A DNA stretch of 64,000 nt from Actinopolymorpha cephalotaxi (GTDB lineage Bacteria; Actinomycetota; Actinomycetes; Propionibacteriales; Actinopolymorphaceae), in the NCBI RefSeq assembly GCF_013408535.1, contig NZ_JACBZA010000001.1:2192850-2256849 (forward strand), written 5' to 3'. The stretch's first letter is position 1. Each line of letters begins with the position of its first letter. Below are positions 8,210 to 16,387 of this stretch, in pieces. Position numbers and translations under genes: made by a program. Below the pieces are notes generated by a model. It was given only the letters and a program-made list of their open reading frames with translations, was not told where the DNA came from and did no database searches.

Positions 8210-9428
8210 CGATCTTCTGCAGCGTCTTCCTGTCCTCCGGCGCGCCGGTCAGGCGTACCGCCACGTGCTGGTCGGCCGGACCGCCGCGGGTCGCGGCGAA
8301 GACGTGGCTCATCGCCACCGACACCTGGAGCTCGGCACCGGTGCCCACCGACCACTCCGCATAGGTCGTGCTGTCGTCGGTACGCCGCCAGTCGGTCTGC
8401 GGGCGGGGCAGCTGGTCACGGAGTTCCGCCCAGGCCGTCCCGTCGCACGGTGCCGGGCATCGGCGGACCTCGATGATCCCGCCGGGCGGGGTGCCGGGCC
8501 TGCCCGACAGGGCGTAGGAGTCGTCGACGCACACCCAGCGCACCGATCCCTGTCCGCCGTGGGTACTGCGCAGGCATCCCCACGAGCTGGGCACGCGGAA
8601 CTCGAACGGCAGCCCCGCGAGGTTCATCGTGACGGTCGGTTCGCCGACTCCGAACGTCGGGCCGGCGACCGGTCCGTCGGGGCCGTCCGCACCGGTCCAG
8701 GTCGGCTGCGGTGAAGGCGTCCGGGGCCACATCGTGGGCGGAGCGCTGGGAACGGCGGTGGGCAGGTCGGCGTCCGGCGATCCGCCGGGGTACGGCGACG
8801 CCGGGGCGGTGCCGGCGGAGCGGTCGTCCCGGCCGCCCAGCCAGAGGTTCGCGGCGAGGGCGCCGCCGACGACGACGGCGAGGGCCGCCGCCACCGCGAC
8901 GGCGAGTATCGCCAGGGACCGGCGGGCGTTCGCCGGGCGTACGGCGTCCGCCGGTCCACCGGGCGCCGCGGGTGCGGGGCGGGCCGCGGCGGAGGTCGCG
9001 GAGGCAACGGAGTCCGCGGCCGCCGAACCGGTCCAGTGGGGTGCGAACTCCGGCCCGCTGTGCCGGCCCCACGACCTGCCGCCCGGGACGGCGCCGGGCA
9101 GCGCCGCGGCGTCCAGCAGCCCGAGCGCGGGCCCGGGCGTCGCGCCCGGTCCGGCGTCGGCGACCGCCGCCCACGGCAGCTCCGCAGCGAACTCGGCCGC
9201 GAGCACCCGGCCGGGCTCGCGCAGGGCAAGACCGTCCACCGCACGGGCGAACCGGGTACGGACCGCCGGGTCGGCCGCCGCCCCCGCGTGCAGCACCGTG
9301 ACCGCCACCGGGCGACCGGCCGGGTCGTACGCCGCGAACACCACGCCTGCCGCGTGCTGCGCAAGTCGGCCACGGACCCCGAACCGCCCGAACTGCCGCG
9401 GGTCGGTGGGGCGCAGCGGGTCGGTCAT
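8181..9428 (-). CDS. Membrane protein with a kinase-like N-terminal segment lacking the ATP-binding lysine
   Basis: A 415-residue protein. Residues 13-110 look like the first part of a Ser/Thr kinase fold (FGVRGRLAQHAAGVVFAAYD, then RPVAVTVLH), but the lysine expected after VAV is Thr and no catalytic loop follows, so it cannot be an active kinase. One transmembrane helix spans about 171-196 (after RPANARRS). A Pro/Ser linker leads to an extracytoplasmic domain of about 160 residues with four Cys, including RRCPAPCDG. The ATG at 9428 is preceded by a G-rich stretch. It is divergent from the MoxR operon (138 bases between starts), which suggests shared regulation. It could sense cell-wall state; that is inference. 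Confidence 0.75.
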   Translation of the reverse strand: MTDPLRPTDPRQFGRFGVRGRLAQHAAGVVFAAYDPAGRPVAVTVLHAGAAADPAVRTRFARAVDGLALREPGRVLAAEFAAELPWAAVADAGPGATPGPALGLLDAAALPGAVPGGRSWGRHSGPEFAPHWTGSAAADSVASATSAAARPAPAAPGGPADAVRPANARRSLAILAVAVAAALAVVVGGALAANLWLGGRDDRSAGTAPASPYPGGSPDADLPTAVPSAPPTMWPRTPSPQPTWTGADGPDGPVAGPTFGVGEPTVTMNLAGLPFEFRVPSSWGCLRSTHGGQGSVRWVCVDDSYALSGRPGTPPGGIIEVRRCPAPCDGTAWAELRDQLPRPQTDWRRTDDSTTYAEWSVGTGAELQVSVAMSHVFAATRGGPADQHVAVRLTGAPEDRKTLQKIVNEVRARTP

Positions 9429-9566
9429 CGGAACCCCCGTGGTGATCCGGGCCGCCTGGGAAGGCTGTGGAAAGGGAGCGGGCCGGGTGTGGTGCGCGAA
9501 CTGGTGGCACGCTTGGTCGCGTGGCAGACGATACCGACGTCCCCACGCCCGGAGAGGAATCGCCAC

Positions 9567-10979
9567 ATGACGACGCCTGACCGCAGCGAGGCCGAAAGCC
9601 AGCCGGAGTCCGACGCCGCCCACACAACCGGGCACTCGACCGCGCACCCGACCGGCCCCCCACCCGAGCGCTCGACGGAACACTCATCGGGGCACTCATC
9701 TGTGCACCCATCCGGGCGTGCACCGGGACAGGACGCCACTCCCGACCCAAACCACCGTAGTGCGCACGACTCCGCCCACACCGGAAACGGCGCGGTGTCT
9801 CCGGCCTCCGGTGTTCCGGCCGTCGAGGCGTCCCTGATGGCCGAGGCGCTGGCGGAGATCAAGCGGGTCATCGTCGGCCAGGACCACATGGTCGAACGCC
9901 TGATGGTCGCGCTCCTCGCCCGTGGGCACTGCCTGCTGGAGGGTGTGCCCGGCGTGGCCAAGACCCTCGCGGTCCGTACGTTCGCCACGGTGGTCGGCGG
10001 CGACTTCGCCCGGCTGCAGTTCACTCCCGACCTGGTGCCGTCCGACATCGTGGGCACCCGGATCTACCGCCCGAGCAAGGAGTCGTTCGACGTCGAGCTC
10101 GGCCCGGTCTTCGTCAACTTCGTCTTAGCGGACGAGGTCAACCGCGCGCCCGCCAAGGTGCAGTCGGCGATGCTGGAGCTGATGGCCGAACGCCAGGTGT
10201 CGGTCGGCGGGCGGACGTTCCCGCTGCCGTTGCCGTTCATCGTCATCGCCACCCAGAACCCCCTCGAGTCCGAAGGCGTCTACCCGCTGCCGGAGGCGCA
10301 GCGGGACCGCTTCCTGGTGAAGGTCGACGTGCACCTGCCCGACGCCGAGCAGGAGTTCCGGATCCTGGAACGCATGAGCGTCGACCCGCCCACGCCGCGC
10401 AGGGTGCTGGACCCCGAACGCATCATCGCTCTCCAGCACGCCACCGACCAGGTCTTCGTGCACCGGCTGGTCGCCGACTACATCGTCCGGCTCGTGCTGG
10501 CCACCCGGCGCCCGGCGGAGTACCACCTGCCCGAGCTCGCGTCGGTGATCGAGGTGGGCGCGAGTCCGCGGGCCTCGCTCGGGCTGGTCTCCTCCGCGCG
10601 GGCGCTGGCGCTGATGCGGGGCCGCGACTACGTACTGCCGCAGGACGTGCAGGAGGTGGCCTGCGACGTGATCCCACACCGGCTGGTGCTGGGGTTCGAC
10701 GCGGTCGCCGACGGAGTACGCGCGTCCAGCGTGGTCGAGCGGGTCCTGTCCGTCGTACCCCCTCCGCGCCCGGTGTGGCGGCAGGAGCCCGGCGACACCG
10801 CGGAACCGAACCAGCCCGGTCACGCCCAGCCGAGCCAGCCAAGCCAGCCGGGCCAACCGAGCCAATCGAGTCAGCCAGGTCAACCGCACCAGCAGCCGAA
10901 CCAGCCGAACCAGCCCGCTCAGCCCGGGGACGACGGCGACGGCGGCCACGGCGGCGCGCGGCGGCCGGAGTTCCGGTGA
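9567..10979 (+). CDS. MoxR-family AAA+ ATPase
   Basis: A 470-residue cytoplasmic ATPase. The AAA+ core runs from about residue 88 to 400: Walker A GVPGVAKT (126-133), Walker B FVLADEVNRAP and sensor 1 VIATQNPLE. MoxR proteins act as chaperone-like partners of VWA proteins. The family is normally 320-350 residues; here an 85-residue His/Ser/Thr-rich head and a 60-residue Gln/Pro/Ser repeat tail (SQPSQPGQP) are added. The ATG at 9567 is preceded by GGAGAGGA. Its TGA overlaps the GTG of the DUF58 gene, and the VWA gene follows with a further overlap: the classic MoxR-DUF58-VWA operon. Confidence 0.93.
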   Translation: MTTPDRSEAESQPESDAAHTTGHSTAHPTGPPPERSTEHSSGHSSVHPSGRAPGQDATPDPNHRSAHDSAHTGNGAVSPASGVPAVEASLMAEALAEIKRVIVGQDHMVERLMVALLARGHCLLEGVPGVAKTLAVRTFATVVGGDFARLQFTPDLVPSDIVGTRIYRPSKESFDVELGPVFVNFVLADEVNRAPAKVQSAMLELMAERQVSVGGRTFPLPLPFIVIATQNPLESEGVYPLPEAQRDRFLVKVDVHLPDAEQEFRILERMSVDPPTPRRVLDPERIIALQHATDQVFVHRLVADYIVRLVLATRRPAEYHLPELASVIEVGASPRASLGLVSSARALALMRGRDYVLPQDVQEVACDVIPHRLVLGFDAVADGVRASSVVERVLSVVPPPRPVWRQEPGDTAEPNQPGHAQPSQPSQPGQPSQSSQPGQPHQQPNQPNQPAQPGDDGDGGHGGARRPEFR

Positions 10980-11971
10980 CCCAGCGGGTTTCCACCAACG
11001 AACGAGGTGAGCTCAGCCTGGCCCACCTCGCGCCCGAACGCGCCCTGCGCCGGCTGGAGCTCACCATCGTCCGCCGGCTGGAGGGTTTTCTGCACGGCGA
11101 GCACCTCGGCCTGCTGCCCGGCCCGGGCACCGAGCTCGCCGAGGCGCGCGTGTACCGGCCGGGGGAGGACGACGTACGCCGGATGGACTGGTCGGTCACC
11201 GCCCGCACCACCACACCGCACGTGCGCGACGTCATCTCCGACCGGGAGCTGGAGACCTGGACGCTGGTCGACATGTCGGCGTCGATGGACTTCGGCACCG
11301 CCGCGCTGGAGAAGCGCGAGCTGGCGGTGGCCGCGGTCGGCACCGTCGGCTTTCTGACCCACCGGCTGGGCGACCGGTTCGGCGGGGTGGTGCTGCGCGG
11401 TGGCCGGGTGCGGCGCTGGCCGGCGCGTTCGGGCCGGCTGGCGTTGTACGGCCTGCTCCGGTCGCTGCTGACCGAGCCGCGTACTCCGGTGCACGAGGCC
11501 GACGACGACTTCTCCACCGCGCTGGACCGGTTCTCCCGCACCAACCCGCGCCGCGGCCTGCGGGTCGTGGTGTCGGACTTCCTGGACGGTTCCGGCGACG
11601 ACCCCGGGACCCCGCTGGCCTGGGAACGCCCGATGCGGCTGCTGTGCGCCCGCCACCAGGTGCTCGTGGTGGAGGTGCTCGACCCGCGCGAGCTGGAGAT
11701 CCCCGACGTCGGCGTGGTGTGGCTGACCGACCCCGAGACCGGTGACGTGCAGGAGGTGAACACCGGCGACGTCACGTTGCGGGCGAAGTACGCCGAGGCC
11801 GCCGCCGCACACCGCGCGCGGGTCCGGACCGCGTTACGCCGGTCCGGTGCGGCCCACCTCACCCTGCGAACCGACCGCGACTGGGTCTCCGACACCGCGC
11901 GCTTCGTCCTAGGGCACCGCCGGGTGGCCCAGCGGCTGCACGCCCCGCCCGCGAGAGGAGCAGGCGTATGA
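10976..11971 (+). CDS. DUF58 protein (MoxR operon)
   Basis: A 331-residue protein of the DUF58 family. The hallmark YRPGEDDVRRMDW is at about residues 58-70, followed by a VWA-like core (TWTLVDMSASMDFG with the D-x-S-x-S metal site). No membrane helix is evident, so it is cytosolic, whereas many DUF58 proteins are membrane anchored. The GTG start overlaps the MoxR stop (GTGA at 10976-10979), and the stop overlaps the next ATG, so the three genes are translationally coupled. With MoxR it is thought to act in assembly or activation of envelope or metal enzymes; the client is unknown. Confidence 0.9.
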   Translation: MTQRVSTNERGELSLAHLAPERALRRLELTIVRRLEGFLHGEHLGLLPGPGTELAEARVYRPGEDDVRRMDWSVTARTTTPHVRDVISDRELETWTLVDMSASMDFGTAALEKRELAVAAVGTVGFLTHRLGDRFGGVVLRGGRVRRWPARSGRLALYGLLRSLLTEPRTPVHEADDDFSTALDRFSRTNPRRGLRVVVSDFLDGSGDDPGTPLAWERPMRLLCARHQVLVVEVLDPRELEIPDVGVVWLTDPETGDVQEVNTGDVTLRAKYAEAAAAHRARVRTALRRSGAAHLTLRTDRDWVSDTARFVLGHRRVAQRLHAPPARGAGV

Positions 11972-12921
11972 CGTTCCTCGCCGGCGAGCGGCTGTGGCTG
12001 CTGCTGATCGTGCCGGTCCTGGTGGTGGCGTACCTCCTGCTGCAGCGGCGCCGGCGCCGGTACGCCCTGCGGTTCACCAATCTCGCGTTGCTGTCCCGGG
12101 TGGCGCCCAGGCGCCCGGCCTGGCGGCGGCACGTGGCGCTCGGGCTGAGCCTGGCGAGTGTCGGGCTGATGGTCACCGCGTTCGCCCGGCCGGAGGCCAC
12201 CGTGCGGGTGCCCCGCGAACGCGCCACGATCGTGGTGGCCGTCGACGTGTCGATCTCCATGCGGGCCGACGACGTCTCGCCCAGCCGGATCAAGGCGGCA
12301 CAGCAGGCCGCGAACGCGTTCGTCGGCGACCTGCCGGAGAAGTTCAACGTCGCGCTGGTGTCGTTCGCCGGCACGGCGAGCATTCTGGTCCCGCCGACCA
12401 CCAACCGCGACGACGTCGAGCGGGCCGTCAACGGCCTGCAGCTCGCCGAGTCGACCGCCACCGGCGAGGCGATCTTCACCTCGCTCGACGCGATCAAACA
12501 GGTGCCGCCCGACCCCGACCACCCGCGCGACCCGCCGCCGGCGCGGATCGTGCTGCTGTCCGACGGTTACCGCAACGTCGGCCGCGGCGTGGACGAGGCG
12601 GTGTCGGCGGCCAAGGCGGCGAAGGTGCCGATCTACACCATCGCGTTCGGTACGCCGTTCGGCACCGTGGACATCGAGGGGCAGCGCACCCCCGTCCCGG
12701 TCGACGAGGACACCATGCGCCGGATCGCCGCGGACACCGGCGGGCGCAGCTACACCGCGGAGTCCGGCCAGGAGCTGGAGCAGGTCTACACCGACATCGG
12801 TTCCTCTGTCGGCTACACGCGGGAGAAGCAGGAGATCACCTCCTGGTGGACCGGGGTCGCGTTGCTGATGGCGCTGTGCGCCGCCGGGGCGTCGATGCTG
12901 TTCCTCGGCCGGCTGCCCTGA
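11968..12921 (+). CDS. Membrane-anchored VWA-domain protein (BatA type)
   Basis: A 317-residue protein. An N-terminal helix (about 7-25), a short cytoplasmic loop and a second helix (about 55-73) precede a von Willebrand factor A domain with the MIDAS motif DVSIS (93-97), and a third helix closes the protein (about 293-312). This is the BatA/aerotolerance layout. The Asp-x-Ser-x-Ser site binds Mg2+ and, with the MoxR ATPase, mediates protein contacts at the membrane. The ATG overlaps the DUF58 stop. The stop codon itself lies inside a 13-bp tandem repeat that continues past the gene. Confidence 0.92.
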   Translation: MTFLAGERLWLLLIVPVLVVAYLLLQRRRRRYALRFTNLALLSRVAPRRPAWRRHVALGLSLASVGLMVTAFARPEATVRVPRERATIVVAVDVSISMRADDVSPSRIKAAQQAANAFVGDLPEKFNVALVSFAGTASILVPPTTNRDDVERAVNGLQLAESTATGEAIFTSLDAIKQVPPDPDHPRDPPPARIVLLSDGYRNVGRGVDEAVSAAKAAKVPIYTIAFGTPFGTVDIEGQRTPVPVDEDTMRRIAADTGGRSYTAESGQELEQVYTDIGSSVGYTREKQEITSWWTGVALLMALCAAGASMLFLGRLP

Positions 12922-12967
12922 CCGGCGGCCCTGACCGGCTGCCCTGACCGGCGGCCCTGACCGGCCC
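12916..12967. repeat. Four copies of a 13-bp repeat starting at the VWA stop codon
   Basis: The unit ccctgaccggc(g/t)g is repeated four times without a gap. The first copy contains the TGA of the VWA gene, and every later copy carries another TGA, one base out of register each time. Confidence 0.85.
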
Positions 12968-12984
12968 GAGAGGAGTCTGCGCGG

Positions 12985-13761
12985 ATGCCGATCCTGGTGG
13001 GGACCTGCGGCTGGATGTATCGCGACTGGCGGGCGAGGTTCTACCCGGAGAAGCTGCCGCTACGGCTGTGGCTGGAGCACTATGCCGAGCACTTCGCCAC
13101 GGTCGAGCTGGACAACGCGTTCTACCGGCTTCCGTCGTACGAAACCTTCCAGGCGTGGAACGCCCGGCTGCCCGCGGGCTTCACGGTGGCGGTCAAGGCG
13201 AGCCGGTTCCTCACCCACATCAAGCGGCTGCGTGAGCCGGACGAACCCGTCCACCGCCTGGTGGACCACGCCCGCGGCCTGGCCGGGAACCTCGGGCCGA
13301 TCCTGGTCCAGCTCCCACCCAACCTGCGCGCCGAGCCCGAGCGGCTGGACGAGTGCCTGTCCGCGTTCCCGGCCGGCGTCCGGGTCGCGGTCGAGCCGCG
13401 GCACGAGTCGTGGTGGACCGACGACGTACGCCGCCTGCTCGAGCGGCACGGCGCGGCGCTCGCCTGGACCGACCGGCTGGGCCGCCCGCTCACCCCGCTG
13501 TGGCGTACGACGGACTGGGGCTACGTCCGCTTCCACGAGGGGAGGGCGCGGCCGTGGCCGCGGTACGGCCGGGCCGCGCTGAAGTCCTGGGTGGAGCGAA
13601 TCGCGGACGCCTACGGCGACGGCGCCGACGTCTTCGCGTACTTCAACAACGACCCGGGCTGCGCCGCCGTGGTGGACGCGGCGGCGTTCGCCGGGCTGGC
13701 CGCGGCCACCGGCCGGACCGTCACCCGTACGCCCGATCCGCGTTCCCTGGCAGGGATCTGA
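12985..13761 (+). CDS. DUF72 family protein (TIM-barrel)
   Basis: A 258-residue protein of the DUF72 (YecE-like) family. Conserved points are VGTCGWMYRDWRARFYP at the N terminus, a central FYRLPSYETFQAW, FTVAVKASRFLTH, a 'LVQLPPN' strand and the closing FAYFNNDPGCAAV. The fold is a TIM barrel; no reaction has been firmly assigned, although structural likeness to endonuclease IV/xylose isomerase barrels is known. The ATG has GAGAGGAG upstream. It follows the MoxR operon after the 13-bp repeat and may be read through from it. Confidence 0.9.
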   Translation: MPILVGTCGWMYRDWRARFYPEKLPLRLWLEHYAEHFATVELDNAFYRLPSYETFQAWNARLPAGFTVAVKASRFLTHIKRLREPDEPVHRLVDHARGLAGNLGPILVQLPPNLRAEPERLDECLSAFPAGVRVAVEPRHESWWTDDVRRLLERHGAALAWTDRLGRPLTPLWRTTDWGYVRFHEGRARPWPRYGRAALKSWVERIADAYGDGADVFAYFNNDPGCAAVVDAAAFAGLAAATGRTVTRTPDPRSLAGI

Positions 13762-13904
13762 GCGTCCTGGTCGCGACCGCGGATCCGGCGGCGCGGGCCT
13801 TTCCCTCGGCCGACGGCGAGACGGCCCGCCGCACTGCGCGCAGGAGCCGGCCAGCGACTCGCCGATTGCGCGACACGCGGGGCGGATGGCGAACGACGGA
13901 GGCT

Positions 13905-13925
13905 TCCGGCACACTGAGCCGGAAC
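13905..13925 (+). terminator. Possible hairpin terminator after DUF72
   Basis: TTCCGGC (13905-13911) and GCCGGAA (13919-13925) form a 7-bp stem with a 7-base loop. It is short and lacks a U tract, so it is a weak call. Confidence 0.3.
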
Positions 13926-13992
13926 CGGACTGCTGCTTCATGAGTCGAGGACGCTGGGGAAGGCGCTCGCTCGACCAGGAGAGGTGGTCCCG

Positions 13993-14487
13993 GTGACGAC
14001 ACGAGGTGTGCTGTACGTCCACTCGGCGCCGTCGGCGGTATGTCCCCACGTGGAGTGGGCAGTCGCCGGCGTTGTTGGCGTGCGCGTGACCTTCGACTGG
14101 ACGCCGCAGCCTGCCTGCGTCGGCGCCCAGCGAACCGAGCTGTCCTGGCAGGCCAAACCCGGCACCGCCGCGGCGATCGCCTCCGCACTTCGCGGATGGC
14201 GCCAGCTGCGTTACGAGGTGACCGAGGAGCCGAGCACCGGCTGCGAGGGCGCCCGCTACTCCTACACCCCGACGCTGGGGCTCTTCCACGCCGTCACCGG
14301 CCCGCACGGCGACATCCTCGTCCCCGAGGACCGGCTGAAGGCGGCGATGGTGAAGGCCCGGCTGGGGGAGTCCCCGCTGGAGCACGAGCTGGAGCGGGTG
14401 CTGGGAAAGCAGTGGGACGACGAGCTGGAGCCGTTCCGGCACGCGGGCGAGGGCGCTGCGGTCCGCTGGCTGCACCAGGTCGTGTGA
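13993..14487 (+). CDS. DUF3145 protein
   Basis: A 164-residue actinobacterial protein of DUF3145. The N terminus TTRGVLYVHSAPSAVCPHVEWA is split here as the family shows it, followed by WRQLRYEVTEEPS and a C-terminal GEGAAVRWLHQVV. No function is known; the family is nearly universal in Actinobacteria as a single-copy gene. I prefer the GTG at 13993 over the one at 13984 because AGGAGAGG lies eight bases before it and because it gives the usual length. It has no close neighbour on its strand; the region downstream holds a candidate RNA gene. Confidence 0.9.
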   Translation: MTTRGVLYVHSAPSAVCPHVEWAVAGVVGVRVTFDWTPQPACVGAQRTELSWQAKPGTAAAIASALRGWRQLRYEVTEEPSTGCEGARYSYTPTLGLFHAVTGPHGDILVPEDRLKAAMVKARLGESPLEHELERVLGKQWDDELEPFRHAGEGAAVRWLHQVV

Positions 14488-14536
14488 GCGCTGCGAAGCC
14501 TGGCCGAAGGTCTGCGATATTACCGATTGGTTGGGG

Positions 14537-14567
14537 TTGACCGAACTGGCATGCGTGAGGGTAATCT
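14537..14567 (+). promoter_or_regulatory. Promoter of a candidate small RNA
   Basis: TTGACC (14537-14542) and TAATCT (14562-14567) are separated by 19 bases. The -10 context GGGTAATCTTcCG is almost the same as that before the tRNA-Val gene (GGGTAATCTTtCG at 42647-42659), which is why I read it as a stable-RNA promoter. Confidence 0.45.
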
Positions 14568-14573
14568 TCCGGT

Positions 14574-14756
14574 GACGCAGGGCTGCGAGACACAAACACC
14601 TCGATCTCGCAGCTGAGCCACTCGACTTCTTGTTTCACAGACGACGTGTGCCACACACAAAGACGTGGCCGCGCGGTGGGCCGACAGGGGCGACCTCGGC
14701 AGCCGAGCACGCGGCCGCACCACGTGGGGCGTGACCACTCCTGGGTGGTCACGCCC
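14574..14756 (+). ncRNA. Candidate structured non-coding RNA
   Basis: Between DUF3145 and the glycosidase there is no protein gene, but a promoter-like pair is followed by four stems in a row: GCTGCGAGA/TCTCGCAGC (14582-14590 with 14605-14613), GTGTG/CACAC (14646-14650 with 14654-14658), CTCGG/CCGAG (14695-14699 with 14703-14707) enclosed by GGCCGCG/CGCGGCC (14667-14673 with 14710-14716), and finally a 12-bp terminator. The size, about 180 nt, fits a free-standing small RNA. It matches none of the RNA classes I know (tmRNA, RNase P, 4.5S, 6C). It could instead be a long 3' end of the DUF3145 message. Confidence 0.38.
14727..14756. terminator. Strong bidirectional hairpin terminator
   Basis: GGGCGTGACCAC (14727-14738) and GTGGTCACGCCC (14745-14756) form a perfect 12-bp stem with a 6-base loop, between two convergent units. 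It can stop both the plus-strand RNA and the minus-strand glycosidase gene. Confidence 0.75.
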
Positions 14757-14869
14757 TCATTCGTTGTGCGGGGCTTCGGCTCTCTCCCGAGGTTCGCGTG
14801 CCTGGTGTTCTCGGGGTGCCTGTTGTGCATGGCGTGCCTGGCGTGGCCGGGCCGTCAGGACGCCCCGGC

Positions 14870-16357
14870 TCAGCCGCAGGAGACGAACACCGGCGTGACG
14901 GACACCGGAAGCACCACCGCATGCGGCCGCGGCTCCACCGCGACGGCGGCCCCGAACACGTCCACCGCCCGCACGGACGCGCCCTCGCCGAGTGCCGGCC
15001 ACGACACCTCGACCGGTCGCGCGGGAAGGTCCTCACCGGCGAAGAGGTCCCGCTGCTCGTCCCAGACGGCCAGCAGCGGGGGAGCCGTACCACGGTCGAC
15101 GTCGAACGCCGCCACCTCCGGCCGGCCCGGCACCGTGCGGCGGCCGACCGTCCGGGCGCCCGCGAGCAGCCGGGTCAGCAGGGCGAACGTCTCCGCCTCC
15201 GGGTGCCGGACGTTCAGCTTCGTTCCCTCGTAGTCCAGCAACGGGAACGTCGCGTACATCAGGTGGGCCATGGTGAGGTGGTCGACGCGGCCGGGCACCT
15301 CCGGCGCGAGGTCCCAGCAGATCGTGCGCCGCACCCCGGCCGACAGGGCCAGCAGGTTGCGCATCACCAGGTCCCGGCAGCCCATCCGGCGCCGCCTCGC
15401 CTCCAGGTCCGGTGGACAGTCCGCCAGGAACATCGCCAGCTCCGGCGGTAGGTCCGGCCGGGCGTACAGCGCCCGCATCGCCCTGCGTTCCGGAGTCTCC
15501 CAGCCCGCCCGGGCCCGTAGCTCGGCGGTGCCGAGGTCGGCCGTCGCCTCGGTCGCGCCGGCGAACGCGGACATCATCGTCTCGGTGATCGCGGCCATCG
15601 CCTCGGGGAACCAGAACGGCGTCGGGCCGCGGTACTCACCGACCACGACCGGCTTCTGGTAGCCGTGGGCCCGCATCAGCGACCGCGCGGTCGCGAGGTG
15701 GTCGAGGATCCGGGCGGGCTCGTCGTAGAGGTGGACGTCGAAGACGTCGAAGTGGTCGCGGCCCTCCCGGGCGAGGTGGTCGAAGAACTCCCTGGCCGGG
15801 CTGCCCGGCTCACTGGAGAGCACGTCGTAGCCGCAGCCGCCGAGTACCACGGCCGCGCTCGGATCGGCCTCCTTCACCGCGGCGTACATCGCCTTCAGCT
15901 GGGCGAGGTACTCCGGCGCGGTGCCGGCCCAGAGCAGGCCGGTGTTGCTGGGCTCGTTGTCACACTGCCAGTAGTGCACCCGGCCCGCGCAGTGGGTCAC
16001 CAGCCGGCGTACGAAGTCGGCGTAGGCGGTCAGCTCGTGGGCCGGGGACGGCGGCAGGAAGTCGGTCGCCTGGCGGGTCGCCCAGGTGGAACTGGAGCAG
16101 ACCGTGACCCAGACCTCCTCGGTGCCGTCGAGTTGGTCGAGGAACGCGTCCACCACCGACCAGTCGTCCGCACCGGGGGTGCGCTCGACCTGGCCCCAGT
16201 AGACGTACGCCCGGACCAGCCCGGCGCCGAGCCCGCGGGTCTGCGGCACGAACTCGTCCGGCGGCCCGAACAGCCCGTAGCTGATCCCGCGAACGATCCC
16301 CAACCTGATGTCCGCCGGATCCGCGAAGGCGTTCGGCGACTGCGAGGTATATGACAT
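14870..16357 (-). CDS. Glycoside hydrolase-like TIM-barrel protein (clan A type)
   Basis: A 495-residue protein without a signal peptide. An (alpha/beta)8 glycosidase barrel is indicated by GLVRAYVYWGQVE, then YWQCDNEPSN at about residue 132 (the Asn-Glu of the acid/base strand) and PVVVGEYRGPTPFW at about 234 (the candidate nucleophile Glu), the NEP...E arrangement of clan GH-A. The C-terminal quarter looks like a small beta domain (VEVSWPALGEGASVRAVDVFG). The family resembles GH39/GH5-type proteins, but I cannot give a substrate. The ATG at 16357 is only 30 bases from the divergent TetR start, so the TetR protein is the likely regulator. Confidence 0.75.
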   Translation of the reverse strand: MSYTSQSPNAFADPADIRLGIVRGISYGLFGPPDEFVPQTRGLGAGLVRAYVYWGQVERTPGADDWSVVDAFLDQLDGTEEVWVTVCSSSTWATRQATDFLPPSPAHELTAYADFVRRLVTHCAGRVHYWQCDNEPSNTGLLWAGTAPEYLAQLKAMYAAVKEADPSAAVVLGGCGYDVLSSEPGSPAREFFDHLAREGRDHFDVFDVHLYDEPARILDHLATARSLMRAHGYQKPVVVGEYRGPTPFWFPEAMAAITETMMSAFAGATEATADLGTAELRARAGWETPERRAMRALYARPDLPPELAMFLADCPPDLEARRRRMGCRDLVMRNLLALSAGVRRTICWDLAPEVPGRVDHLTMAHLMYATFPLLDYEGTKLNVRHPEAETFALLTRLLAGARTVGRRTVPGRPEVAAFDVDRGTAPPLLAVWDEQRDLFAGEDLPARPVEVSWPALGEGASVRAVDVFGAAVAVEPRPHAVVLPVSVTPVFVSCG

Positions 16358-16381
16358 AAACCGAAGTGTATGGCGTAAACT
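16350..16381. promoter_or_regulatory. Compact divergent promoter with paired direct repeats
   Basis: TATGACATAAAC (16350-16361) and TATGGCGTAAAC (16369-16380) match at 10 of 12 bases. ATGACA (16351-16356) and TAAACT (16376-16381) can serve as -35 and -10 for the TetR gene, whose GTG lies 12 bases after the first base of the -10, so the transcript would be leaderless. The repeats are a plausible TetR operator controlling both genes. Confidence 0.45.
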
Positions 16382-16387
16382 CTGCGG

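Noticed and set aside
13762-13992. Possible small gene between DUF72 and DUF3145
   Set aside because: Frames here have no good start, Shine-Dalgarno or codon bias.
14574-14756. Reading the structured region as tmRNA, RNase P, 4.5S or 6C RNA
   Set aside because: None of their fixed sequence features (tag ORF, P4 core, GGAA/AGCA symmetric loop, C-rich loops) is visible.
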